From positions 7,491,486 to 7,555,485 of the forward strand of contig NC_092350.1 in the NCBI RefSeq assembly GCF_963676685.1: 64,000 bases of DNA, read 5' to 3'. The notes under the pieces were generated by a model that was not told the origin of the DNA, made no database searches, and saw only the letters and a list, made by a program, of their open reading frames with translations. The translations under genes were made by a program, and so were the position numbers. Source of the stretch: Mytilus edulis (Eukaryota; Mollusca; Bivalvia; Mytilida; Mytilidae). Positions 13,901 through 28,200 of the stretch are shown here, in pieces. Every line of letters begins with the position of its first letter. The first letter of the stretch is position 1.

Positions 13901-16900
13901 ATTCTATTGGGTGAAACGTTATCACGTGACATGGAATAATTCAGTTGTTATTCATTCAATTGCAAGGAAGGATGAATAACCCTAAAAATTTCCACCAAGG
14001 TTATTGACCGGCGAATAACTTTTTGAGTTTGTTGATTTGTACTTGAGTTATCTCCCATTAAAATGACGTCATAGACGTAAATAAACAAAATGGCAGCGTT
14101 CACGTTACACTGGAAGCTCACCGAGAGACGAGGAAATAAGGCATTGGACATGAATAGAGTGCCAGCAGCTGATGATAGCTCTTATAGAGTAACGGTCCTT
14201 TTCAGGGCCATCAATAGTTTACAAAAAAAATTCTACCTTTGTTGTACATTCTAGAAATTCTAGAACACAAATGTATTTTCAAACGTCAGCTTGTCTTTGA
14301 TTTTGTTATGTAAAAAATATATAAAAAGTGTTTGAAAGGCCTTTCTTCTGTTAGTTCGGTATAATAAAACAATTGTGGCCCCTTAGAATCGATGAATATA
14401 AAAAATTGTCAACCCTTAAAAGTTATTTCACTGAGGGCGCAGCCCTCAGTGAAATAACCTTTTTGTGTTGACAATTTTGGATATTCATCTTTTCAACGGG
14501 CCATAATTGTATATTATTATACCTTACATATACTTCAAACAATTCTATTGGGTGAAACGTTATCACGTGACATGGAATAATTCAGTTAATTTTCATTCAA
14601 TTGCAAGGAAGGACGAATAACCCTTGAAATTTACACCAGCAGTGAATAACCCTATTATTCACCGGTGAATAACCTTTTGAGTTTGTTGATTTGTACTTGA
14701 GTTACCTCCCATGAAAATGACGTCACAGACGTAAATAAACAAAATGGCAGCGTTCACGTTACACTGGAAGCCCATCAAGAGACGAGGAAATAAGGCATTG
14801 GACATGAATAGAGTTGAGAATGCCAGCAGCCGATAATATCTCTTATAAACGGTCCTTTTCAGGGCCATCAATATTTTACAAAAAGATTCTAGTTTTGTTG
14901 TAAATTCGAGAAATTCGAACACAAATGTATTTTCAAACGTCAGTCTGTGTGTTATGTTTATATTGTTAACAATATAGACACTATAGTAAGTGTTCGAAAT
15001 GCCCTTCCACTGTTAGTTCGGTATAATAAAACAATTGTGGCCCCTTAGAATCGATTAATATCCAAAATTGTCAACCCTTAAAAGTTATTTCACTTCGGGC
15101 TGCGCCCTCAATGAAATAACCTTCTCGTGTTGACAATTTTGGATATTCACCTTTTCAACGGGCCATAATTGTATAATATTGCACAAGTGCAATAAATCTT
15201 AAAAATTCATGACGTCGTCAACGACAAAATCTTAGTTTAAACCCTTTTTTACTTTCAAATATTATATTGCTATACAGTAAAAGGGATATTGCATGAATAT
15301 TGAGGAATATTGTCCTTTGTAGAACATATATTACACTTGCAAGTTCATGCAATATAAAATTCTACTCAGGACAATATTCCCCAATATTCATGCAATAACT
15401 CTATATTATTGAAAAATAATTTTATTATTATTAGTTTTATTTTTCACAGCCACAGAAATTAGTAGCAGGTACATCTGATGACCGATGTAAACACATACTG
15501 GAATTAGTTGTGGTACAGCTAATTACCAATAAGAAGGCACTGCAATGGCCATTCTTACATCGGTCATCGGGACCGGCACTAACTTTAAAAATACTGGTCC
15601 GAGCCTCATTTTGACCGATAGGACCGACAGGACTGACCATTTTCGCAAACTCTGGATGTTTGCTTTGTGCATTTCAAATTTTTACTATATATGTTTTGTA
15701 ATCTCTGAAAACTTTTTTTTAATTTTCATATTGGCTGACAATCCCTGTTCATTTCTAAGTTTCTTTGAGTAAACTTCTGGTTTAAACATTTTAAAGAGCT
15801 TTTCACTCATTGGATGGATACTTATTCATCATGGATGTCAGGAGTATAGGTGAACATACAACCTTAAGCAATGCATCATGGATGTCAGGAGTAAAGGTGA
15901 ACATACAACCTTAAGCAATGCATCATGGATGTCAGGAGTAAAGGTGAACATACAACCTTAAGCAATGCATCATGGATGTCAGGAGTATAGGTGAACATAC
16001 AACCTTGAGCAATTCATCATGGATGTCAGGAGTATAGGTGAACATACAACCTTAAGCAATGCATCATGGATGTCAGGAGTATAGGTGAACATACAACCTT
16101 AAGCAATGCATCATGGATGTCAGGAGTAAAGGTGAACATACAACCTTAAGCAATGCATCATGGATGTCAGGAGTATAGGTGAACATACAACCTTAAGCAA
16201 TGCATCATGGATGTCAGGAGTAAAGGTGAACATACAACCTTAAGCAATGCATCATGGATGTCAGGAGTAAAGGTGAACATACAACCTTAAGCAATGCATC
16301 ATGGATGTCAGGAGTATAGGTGAACATACAACCTTGAGCAATTCATCATGGATGTCAGGAGTATAGGTGAACATACAACCTTAAGCAATGCATCATGGAT
16401 GTCAGGAGTATAGGTGAACATACAACCTTAAGCAATGCATCATGGATGTCAGGAGTAAAGGTGAACATACAACCTTAAGCAATGCATCATGGATGTCAGG
16501 AGTATAGGTGAACATACAACCTTAAGCAATTCATCATGGATGTCAGGAGTAAAGGTGAACATACAACCTTAAGCAATGCATCATGGATGTCAGGAGTAAA
16601 GGTGAACATACAACCTTAAGCAATGCATCATGGATGTCAGGAGTATAGGTGAACATACAACCTTAAGCAATGCATCATGGATGTCAGGAGTAAAGGTGAA
16701 CATACAACCTTAAGCAATGCATCATGGATGTCAGGAGTATAGGTGAACATACAACCTTGAGCAATTCATCATGGATGTCAGGAGTATAGGTGAACATACA
16801 ACCTTAAGCAATGCATCATGGATGTCAGGAGTATAGGTGAACATACAACCTTAAGCAATGCATCATGGATGTCAGGAGTAAAGGTGAACATACAACCTTA

Positions 16901-19900
16901 AGCAATGCATCATGGATGTCAGGAGTATAGGTGAACATACAACCTTAAGCAATGCATCATGGATGTCAGGAGTATAGGTGAACATACAACCTTAAGCAAT
17001 GCATCATGGATGTCAGGAGTATAGGTGAACATACAACCTTAAGCAATGCATCATGGATGTCAGGAGTATAGGTGAACATACAACCTTAAGCAATGCATCA
17101 TGGATGTCAGGAGTATAGGTGAACATACAACCTTAAGCAATGCATCATGGATGTCAGGAGTATAGGTGAACATACAACCTTAAGCAATGCATCATGGATG
17201 TCAGGAGGATAGGTGAACATACAACCTTAAGCAATGCATCATGGATGTCAGGAGTATAGGTGAACATACAACCTTAAGCAATGCATCATGGATGTCAGGA
17301 GTATAGGTGAACATACAACCTTAAGCAATGCATCATGGATGTCAGGAGTATAGGTGAACATACAACCTTAAGCAATGCATCATGGATGTCAGGAGTATAG
17401 GTGAACATACAACCTTAAGAAATGAACAAAATACAATTTCCCATGTACAGGTATGAAGAGTTTTCAAAACATACAAATAAATTATCATCAAAAATGCATA
17501 TTTAACTTAAGAAATGAATTCACAGTATTCCCTCATCTTGTCATTACCTTGAATACCAGTAGTCAAAGTTCTTGAAACTAATTGTTTATCATTACAAGAC
17601 AAATCATACTCATTCTCATAGATTTAGAAAAAAAAAATATATATTTTCAAACTCATAGTCTAAACATAAAGTAAATAGATATTAATTTACAATATGTTAA
17701 GAGTGCAGGTAATAGTAAATGTGTATTATATATTCCTAAGGGCTTGTATAGGTATGAAGAGTTTTCAAAACAAATCAAGTTTTGTTCTCGGTTAATATTA
17801 TCCAAACAGGTCCATATATATAACTTATTGACCACGTCAAATGTCCATAATTTATATATTACATATGTAAATAATGTATTAGAAAAAAGCAATCAATGAC
17901 ATTATGTTCTTTCTGTGTATTTTTAAATTGTATTTTACAAGAATTTTAACATATTATTGAAAATATCAATATTTTTTCAAACTTCATAGCTTGTTGCATT
18001 AGCATTCTTGTATTCTTATCGTCTGCATTTAAAATAAAATTCTTGAAATATCCTGATAAACTTGCAATTATCTTTTTGTCTACTGAGGCGCTTCCTCCAT
18101 GGTTGTTATGTGTGATGTCATGACGTCATAAATCTAAATATAGAAAAAAAAATTATATTGACCACCAATATATAAAAAAGAAGATGTGGTATGATTGCCA
18201 ATATATTTATATATTACGGATTACAAATGAGTCGAGGTTTCTGATTGGATAACAACACAGAGATGTCAGTATATATTCAGGAAACTGCCAGGGTATATAC
18301 GACGTTTTTATCCCCAATTGGAACCTCAAAAACGTCAACATAACACCGGTTACTATGTGACGTAGTCATAAGCTATCAGACTGTCAGAGGTTCACAGAGG
18401 GAAAATAATGACGTGCTTCAGTCAATACATTTTTGATACAAAATCACGCAATTAACACTTTTAATACTTTAATTTGATGTTAAAAGTGTTATTATAAATT
18501 ATTACATACAAGATAAAATTATGTTCACAGCAAATTAGAAAATCCTTCACGTATGCCGAACATATCAGGTTGGGTTTTTCAATATATATATGTGTTGTCA
18601 ACAAATACCTGCACTGGAAAATAACATTAAGTTAGGGGTAATCCGTAATATATGTGTAATTCAGGTCTCAGAAAGGGTATATACTGTGACATTCCCGGCT
18701 TGGGGCTTAAATCCCCTTCGCCTTCGGCTCAGGGGATATAAACTCTAAGCCGGGAATGTCACAGTATATACCCTGTCTGAGACCTGAATAACATATAATA
18801 TATAAATAGAAACAAGGCTACAGATATATAAAATAACCTTTGAAACACATGATCCTAATATCCAATGAAAATATTAGAATGCTACACTTTATGTAACATT
18901 TGTTGTTAATAAACTTAACATACTTGAAAAAAGTCATGTATAGAAAATTTCTATTAAAAAAGAAATGAACAATACATAATTCAGTTGTAAAAGGATTATT
19001 TAGAAAAATAAAAATAAATTTGATTTCTACATGCTGTATGCAGTATGGTGTTGGTGGTAGGTGTGGTCTTTTGTCTGTCCAATATCTTAAAAAGTAATTC
19101 CTCATATCCTTCCTATATACCAGGAAAAAAGTGTTTTTTTTGTTAAGGTTGCTTTTGTTGGCAGCATCTCAACAATAAAAACGTTATAGTAACATAACTT
19201 GTATAAATCCATCCTTTTTGTTTGTAGATGAAAGCTAAATTACAACCAGTCAATGAGGATACAACAACATGTCCAGAATCTCCATGTTTACCTGATGGAT
19301 TATCTCCCTTTAAAAAAACTTTTCCTGATATTATAAGCTGTATGTCACCTAAAAGGAGAAAATTACAAAAAGACAAAACCAGTTCACCACTTCCCCCTCC
19401 CCGTCAAAGGAAAAGGGGTGTGGCTAGCATATCTGATGACTATTCCAGTTCACCTGTGCCCAAGAGATTGACAAGAAGGCCATTGTCTGAATCAGAATAT
19501 AGTCAGGTTGGTGGCTTTAAATTTCTTTTTATGTCTGTTTTTTTTAGCATGTTTAGAGCCATTATCTTTAAATTTCATAATAGATTTCAACATCCTGAAC
19601 TATCGGATATTTCAGTGTTTAGTGACCCGAATGAAATACTGAATTATGGCAAAAAAGTTTATTGCTTATACGGTGACAGTTATACCTCTTTTTAGCTCAC
19701 TTGGCCCAAAGGGCCAAGTGAGCTTTTCTCATCACTTTGCGTCTGTCGTCCGTCGTCGTTGTCGTCTGTTAACTTTTACAAAAATTTTCTCCTCTGAAAC
19801 TACTGGGTCAAATTTTACCAAACTTGGCCACAATCATCATTGGGGTATCTAGTTTAAAAAATGTGTCTGGTGACCCGGCCAACCAACCAAGATGGCCACC

Positions 19901-22214
19901 ATGGCTAAAAAAAGAACATAGGGGTAAATGTAAATTTTCTCTGAAACCAAAGTATTTAGAGCAAATCTGACATGGGGTAAAATTGTTTATCAGGTCAACA
20001 TCTATCTGCCCTGAAATTTTCAGATGAATCTGTTTTTGGGTTGTTGCCACTAAATTGGTATTTTTAAAAAAATTTTGCAGTATTTGGTTATTATTTTGAA
20101 TATTATTAGCTCACCTGGCCCAAAATCTTCTACAAAAATCTTCTCCTCTGAAACTACTGGGACAAATTTGATTAAACTTAGCCACAATCATTATTAGGGT
20201 ATCTAGTTCAAAAAATGTGTGCAGTAACCCGGCCAACCAACCAAGATGGCTGTCATGGCTAAAAATAGAACATAGGGATAAATGTAGATTTAAATTGTTT
20301 ATCAAGTTAATATTTATCTGCCGTGAAATTTTCAGATGAATTGGAAAACTGTTTGTTGGGGGAGGTGTCCTCCAATTGGTAATTTTTAAAGAAATTTTGC
20401 CATTTTTGGTTATTATCTTGAATACTATTATAGACAGAGATAAATTGTAAACTGCAATAATGTTTAGCAAAGTAAGATCTACAAATAGGTCAACATGACC
20501 AAAATGGTCAGTTGACCCCTTAAGGAGTTATTGCCCTTTATAGTCACTTTTTAACAATTTTCATTAATTTGGTAAATTTTTGTAAATTTTTACAAAATAT
20601 TTTCCTCTGTAACAAAAGGGCCAAGTTTATTATCGATAGAGAAAATTGTAAGGAGCAAGAATTTCAGTACATAAAGATCTACAAACACATCACCATCACA
20701 AAAACACAATTTTGCATGAATCCATCTGTATAATTTGTTTAATATGCACATAGACCAAGGTGAGCGACACAGGTTCTTAAGAGCCTCTAGTTTAACTCAC
20801 ACGATTAACAAGTGATACATGTTTGATTAATGTGTTGTGAAAGCTTTCTTGGCCTTCAGCTATTGAGATTGTCATACTTACCAATAAAGGAATATCTATT
20901 ATTTGACCTCACCCATCTATGTATTCATGTATTTCAGGCATCTGATGTATTTGATGATACCAATGATTGGATTACTACCTCCACACCATCAGCTGATTGT
21001 ACTGAAAACACTTTCATGCAGGTCACTATGGATGACCTTGACTTGGCAGAGGTCACAAATAATTCGTTTTGTCAACCAAAAGCAAATGAAGATAAAACTT
21101 CGACAGATGTGTATTATACAAATAGCTATAGAGATCAGAAAAGTCAAACCTGCACCAGAAAACCATTTACAAGGTATAATGAAAAACCAGCGTTTGCAAT
21201 AGGCAATTATCAAATTGAAGATATATAAAGGATGTATGGTCACTTTAAGGGGGCTTGACGGTATAAATCAAATTTTTTTTTAATATAGGATTCCGCTATA
21301 TTTTTCTATAAATAAACTTTAGCATATACTTAATAGAAAAATGAAATACAAAAATGGGGTCACCGTTCATTTAAGCTCACAAACTGCCTCTGAAAGAAGT
21401 TTACATTTTTGCGTCTGTCCCAAGTCAGAAGCCTCTGGCCTTTGTTAGTTTTGTATTATTTTAATTTTAGTTTCTTGTGTACAATTTGGAAATTATTATG
21501 GCGTTCATTATCACTGAACTAGTATATATTTGTTTAGGGGCCAGCTGAAGGACGCCTCAGGGTGCGGGAATTTCTTGCTACATTGAAGACCTGTTGGTGA
21601 CCTTCTGCTGTGGTTTTTTTTTTTCTATGGTCGGGTTCCCCATTTCCATTCTCAATTTTACATTTTTGTTAATGTCCTTTTTTCTGTTAAACTAATAAGA
21701 GAAATAGAGGCAAAATAAAATAAGAACTAAATTACAGGAATCGCTTAAATTTTACAATTATTTTGTTTTTGTACAGCTTATTTGAAAACAATAATAAAAA
21801 ATATAGGTCACCGATGAGTTAAAAAAAAGATTTCAATTTTAATGCCCATAAATGGCATTTTTGCACCAAAGGGAGATCATTTGGAGCTTTTTCCATGATA
21901 TAAACATTTAAAAAGACATCTGTGGCCAAACCAAATCGATTGGTTTGGGTTATTTTTGTACCACATCATAAGGTTATAACTAATATTGTAATTAATAAAA
22001 AAAGTCTAATGAAAAAACAAATGTGAAAATTTTTGTACCCCCGAGTCTCCTTAGGTTGCTAGTTGAATTCTTTATATTGTATCTTTCCTCAACTTCTATA
22101 GGTTAGAATTAATTTTTTTTCTAAATTTACTTTGACCTATAATGGTTTACTTTACAAATTGTGACTTAAATGGAGAGTTGTCTCATTGGCACTCATACCA
22201 CATCTTCTTATATC

Positions 22215-22248
<34 letters not shown>

Positions 22249-25200
22249 TTATATTTGGCTGTATGATAGGATAATATCACTAAAGATCTCAATTCTAATG
22301 TCTCAGGTCTGTCTTTATCCATGGTTAAGTCCTCTTAGTCCAGTCATTCTATGGTTATACCTCAAACTAATTGCAACAGAAATGTTTTTTGTGGAATTCG
22401 TGAGAAATATAACGTATAAGAAACATATCAAAAATCGAGAAAAATCGAAATAGGGGAAAGTCGTCAATTTTAGCCCTAAAAAAATCTGGATTTTACTTCA
22501 AATATTATGGAAAGATATGGCGCCCGTAGATTAAGAATGACGATATGGGAGACAACTCGTAATGGTCAACTGCAGACGACGCATCTAGGTTCCATCCTTT
22601 TCATTCTGGTAAGTTAATATAAAACTTATATATAAAAGTTTTATACGTATTTAACATTCTTAAGAGATAACGCTACCATGCAAGGTATTTTGGATGTTTT
22701 TAAAAGGCGTAGATACACGGGAAATGTCAAAATATAGTACGCGGCAGAAATGAGCTCATTTCGGTTTGCCGAGGTTTCTAAACCAGAAATCACATACAAA
22801 ACAGCTCTGTTTTTTATATTTGGACTACAGTATAAACATTACATACATTAAATAGTCCCGTAATAAGGAAATTTTATTCTTATTGCCAGGAGTTGCTGAC
22901 GAAAAAAAAACTATGGAACGCCGATAGTGCCAAAAAAGTTACAATCGAACTTAATTTAATTCATGGAAAAATGAAGCTGTACCGATAATTAAATACAAAA
23001 TTGATGCAGACAAATCGTGTTATGGAGCTACCAATTATTTTTTCATGTTAGTATGGGGGCTAGGATGAAATAAAAAAATAAAAAGGGTGGACAGGAGATG
23101 AGACAACTTAAAAAAAAAATCAAATGATAAAAAATGAATATTTATTAATCAACTAAAAAAGGGAAATTAATATTCAACAAAAATACCATTATACAATTCA
23201 ATTGAGAACAGATACTACATCGGAATAATGTATTGGTTATAAGTCAACATATATCTTTTTTAATATTGTATTCAAAACAAATCTTATATGATAAAAATAA
23301 AATGAAAGCAAAATCAAAATCATTGAATCTCATCTTAACAGTTTGATCTTCTTTTTTTTTAGGTAATGATGGATGCTTGTGTTTTTTGTCGGGTGTCTCT
23401 AACAAATGGTGAAGAAATAACACAACTAAGAGAAAAAGGATGTAACACGGTTAATAGGACCAGCCAAACCAGAAATGATACAATCGTCACAACTCCAGGA
23501 CAAAAAGTTCATCAGAAATGTCTACGAGATTACATTAATGCTAACTCAATCAAGAAGGACATGCGAGAAAAGGATGTATCGATAACCGAGCCAACTCGTG
23601 ACTTACGATTTTCTACTCCTGATTTTGAGTTCCAGAAGAACTGTTTATTTTGTGGATGTTTTGCAAAATTTACAGAGAGCAAAAGGGGAATCGACGTGTT
23701 TCCTGTCAGGACAACAGATTTTTCTAACACCCTTAGAACCATCTGCAAAGAAAGAAATGATGAATGGTCCAAAATCGTTTTGAGGAGGCTCAACATTGCA
23801 CCATCAGATTTGCACACGGCAGACGCAATATACCACCAAACATGTAGTGTTAATTTTAGAACTGGTAAGCAAATCCCCGTCTCGAAGCAAGCAAACAAAG
23901 AGGTCAAACGAACGACACCAGGACGACCAAAAGAAGATTCATCAGAGAAAGCTTTCCTGCAAATAGTTAGACAATTGGAAGAAACACCAGACGAACTTGC
24001 ATCCGTAAGCGATCTTGTTCAGGCTATGGAAGACATTTGTGGAGATAAGGCGTATAGTGTGGTGCACATGAAAAAGAGACTGCAAACTTATTTTGGATCC
24101 GATATCATCATCACGGAAGTAAACGGAAAGCCGAATATAGTCACATTCAGGAGAACAGATCATCTATACTGAACGAATTTTACAGAAGACCATCATCTAA
24201 GAGTCCAGAAGAGGAAAAACTATCGATGATAGAAACAGCAGCTAAGTTAATAAAGGCTGATATTATGCGTCTTAAAGATGCAAAAGCTGTGTATCCGTCT
24301 TCTGTAGATATAAACTCAGAGCAAAACATTACATTTGTCCCAGATTCGTTACAAACATTACTACGTGCATTATTTAGTCAAAACGACTCTTCTGTTAAAG
24401 TTGCATCTGTTGGTCAAGCTATTATTCAGGCTTCCCGACCAAGAACACTTATTGCACCGCTACAAATTGCCCTCAGTGTACAAATGCACCATCACTTTGG
24501 ATCAAGATTTTTATTGGACACTTTGAACACTCTTGGTTTCGCTTCTTCCTACACAGAGGTTCAACGATTTGAACTTAATGCTGCTGCTGCTGCTCATGAC
24601 AGAACCAACACACAGTTTGGGAATGGTACTTTCGTTCAGTACATAGCTGATAACGTAGACCATAATCTGAGAACTTTAGATGGTCATGGAACATTTCATG
24701 GTATGGGCATGATTGCAGCTGTCACTCCAGGATTCAGACTTGACAAAGCTGTCCCTAGGCTGTCTCCTACACTAAAGGAAGTCTCTGACCTAGCAAAAAT
24801 TAACATAGAATATTATAAAATGCAATCTAAACAATCATTACAGGCAGAGTTCGCAACCATGAATTATGAGCGAAATATGATCAATACAACGTGGAAGTTA
24901 GACCTTCTGTCAAAAGTATGCTGGCCTTTGACATGCAACCGACCCAGTTGGTCCGCAATTATGCACAAAGTGATGGACGGTGACTACCCAGGAAGATCAT
25001 CTGTTGTTTTTTTGCTGATGATAGACATGAATCCTAGTGATCTCAAATGTATAAATTCAACACTTAACTTCATAGGCAAGCACGCAAAGGCTCAACATTG
25101 TGTACCTATTTTGACATTTGATCAACCCCTCTATTGGAAGGCAATGAACATAATTAAAGATGAACCATTGAACAGTCCTTTAAAGTCGGTTATCTTGAGA

Positions 25201-28200
25201 CTTGGAGGCTTTCATTTAGAAATGAGTTTTGTAGGCGGCATTGGTCACTTGATGGAAGGATCAGGAATCACTGAGCTACTGGAAACAGTGTATGCATCAA
25301 ATGCAGTAACTCATATGACTAGTGGAAAGGCAATTGCACGAGCAGTAAGGGCACATTTTTTGATAGATACAGCTCTCACGTCAATAATCTTGTCTCACAT
25401 ATACGGCATACCACTTCCAGATGAAATCGAAAATGAGACTGGTACCAATGATATTAATCCAGCAAATTACATAAATACCGACAGTACCGATATTAACGCT
25501 GATGATCTTTCGGATGAATTGCATGAAGCAGATGCGATGTTGGATGAACTACTGAAAGGAGACATATCTGTCGAAAAAGCTTGCGACGATGTTTTAATAG
25601 ATCAATTCGGTGTCAGTAAGGCAGCGACCCTAAAGAAATTTGGAGAACATGACTTTCTTAAGACTCAGGCACAGTTACTTTGCAATGCTAACGCAAATGA
25701 TGATGTTATTTCTGCTGGTGAAAACATTATTTCCTCTTTATATAATGGTGCTCCATATGAAGGACTGAATGTTCTTCGCTACAGAACAGTTTGCTGCAAG
25801 AGTATTGACAAACAAAACATGCGTTCAAATTCATACTTTGCCGCCAACATCAAATGCGGCTTCATTTCATAGCCAGAGAGCTTATCTTCAAATGAAAATG
25901 TGGATGAACAAGGACAATCTAAATCCGTGTGAATGGGGTTGGAAAGTCGCTAATGGAAATCTTGTTCCGGTTAAGTGTACAATGGACGCAGCTCCCTCTA
26001 AATTGCTGAACATTATTCGATGCAATTGTAAGACAAACTGTGACACTAAAAGATGTACTTGTAGAAAAAACGGACTTGAATGTTCAGTAGCTTGTGGCGA
26101 ATGTAAAGGAACTGGTTGTAAAAATTCGAGCAAAACAGTTGACATGGACGATTAAGTGACAATCAACTTCTAAAGATTTATGTAGAATACGCAAAAACCA
26201 TAATAAGCATAATTAAGGGGTTTCGGTAAAACAATTGCATGGTTTTGTTATCATATAAAGTAAATATTTTGGTTGAAAAATAAGTATAATACCGGTCAAT
26301 CGTTTTTAGCTCACCTGGCCCAAAGGGCCAAGTGAGCTTTTCCCATCACTTGGCGTCCGTCGTCCGTCGTCTGTCGTCCGTCGTCGTCTGGCGTCGTTAA
26401 CTTTTACAAAAATCTTCTCCTCTGAAACTACTGGGCCAAATTACACCAAACTTGGCCATAACCATCATTGGGGTATCTAGTTTAAAAAATGTGTTCGGTG
26501 ACCCGGCCAACCATCCAAGATGGCCACCATGGCTAAAAATAGAACATAGGGGTAAAATGCAGTTTTTGGCTTATAACTCAAAAATCAAAGCATTTAGAGC
26601 AAATCTGACAAGGGGTTAAATTGTTAAACAGGTCAAAATCTATCTGCCCTGAAAGTTTCAGATAAATCGGATATCCTGTTGTTGGGTTGCTGCCCCTGAA
26701 TTAGTAATTTTAAGGAAATTTTGCTGTTTTTGGTTATTATCTTGAATATTATTATAAATAGAGATAAACTGTAAACAGCAATAATGTTCAGCAAAGTAAG
26801 ATTTACAAATAAGTCAACATGACCGAAATGGTCAGTTGACCCCTTTAGGAGTTATTGCCCTTTATAGTCAATTTTTAACCATTTTTCGTAAATCTTAGTT
26901 ATCTTTTACAAAAATCTTCTCCTCTGAAACTACTTGGCCAAATCAATCCAAACTTGGCCAAAACCATCTTTGGGGTATGTAGTTTCAAAAATGTGTCCGG
27001 TGACCCGGCCATCCAATCAATATGGCTGCCATGGCTAAAATTGGAATCTGGGGTAAAATGCAGTTTTTGGCTTATAACTCAAAAACCAAAGCATTTATAG
27101 TAAATCTGACAGGGGTAAAATTGTTAATCATGTCAAGATCTACCTGCCCTGAAATTTTCTGATGAATCTGACAACCCAGTTTTGGGATGCCGCCCCAGAA
27201 TTAGTAATTTTAATGAAATTTTGCTGTTTTTGGTTATTATCTTGAATATTATTATAGATAGAGATAAACTGTACACAGCAATAATGTTCAGCAAAATAAG
27301 ATTTACAAATAAGTCAAAATGACCACAATGGTCAGTTGACCCGTTTAGGAGTTATTGCCCTTTATAGTCAATTTTTAACCATTTTTTCGTAAATCTTAGT
27401 AATTTTTTTACAAAAATTTTCTCCTCTGAAACTGCTTGGCCAAATCAATCCAAACTTGGCCACAACCATCTTTGGGGTATGTAGTTTCAAAAATGTGTGC
27501 GGTGACCCGGCCATCCAACCAAAATGAAAAAAAAAAAATCTGGAGTAAAGGTGTTTATCAGGTCAAGATTTATCTGCTCTGAAATTTTCGGATAATTCAG
27601 ACAACCCGTTGTTGGGTTGCTGATCCTGAATTGTTAGTTTTAAGGAAATTTTGCTGTATTTGGTTATTATCTTGAATACTATTATAGATAGAGATAAACT
27701 GTAAACAGCAATAATGTTCAGCAAAGTAAGATTTACAAATAAGTCAACGTGACTGAAATGGTCAATTGACCCCCTATGGAGTTATTGTCCTTTATAGTCA
27801 ATTTTTAACAATTTTCATAAAATTTGTAAATTTTTTCTAACATTTTTCACTGAAACTATTGGGCCAAGTTCATTATAGATAGAGATATTTTTCAGCAGCA
27901 AGAATGTTCAGTAAAGTAAGATGTACAAACACATCACCATCACCAAAACACAATTTTGTCATGAATCCATCCTCTTCCTTTGTTTAATATTCATAAAGAC
28001 CAAGGTGAGCGACACAGGCTCTTTAGAGCCTCTAGTTTATTGTTGTTATATGATCTATTGATTTTACGAATTGGTCATTATTTGATCCATCTAAACACTT
28101 CACATATATATAAAATTAATTTGAAGACTCATGATATAATTTGATTTTTATTAAGAAAACATAAATTCCCAGTTTTTATCAAAAATACTAACATTTTCAC

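Noticed and set aside
13948-14922. Two similar minus-strand frames sharing MSNALFPRL...FQCNVNAAILF
   Set aside because: Similarity comes from the 640-bp duplicated repeat; the frames cover foldback and AT-rich sequence and have no domain.
15827-17420. CRISPR-like array
   Set aside because: Units are contiguous with no unique spacers, in a eukaryotic intron; it is a minisatellite.
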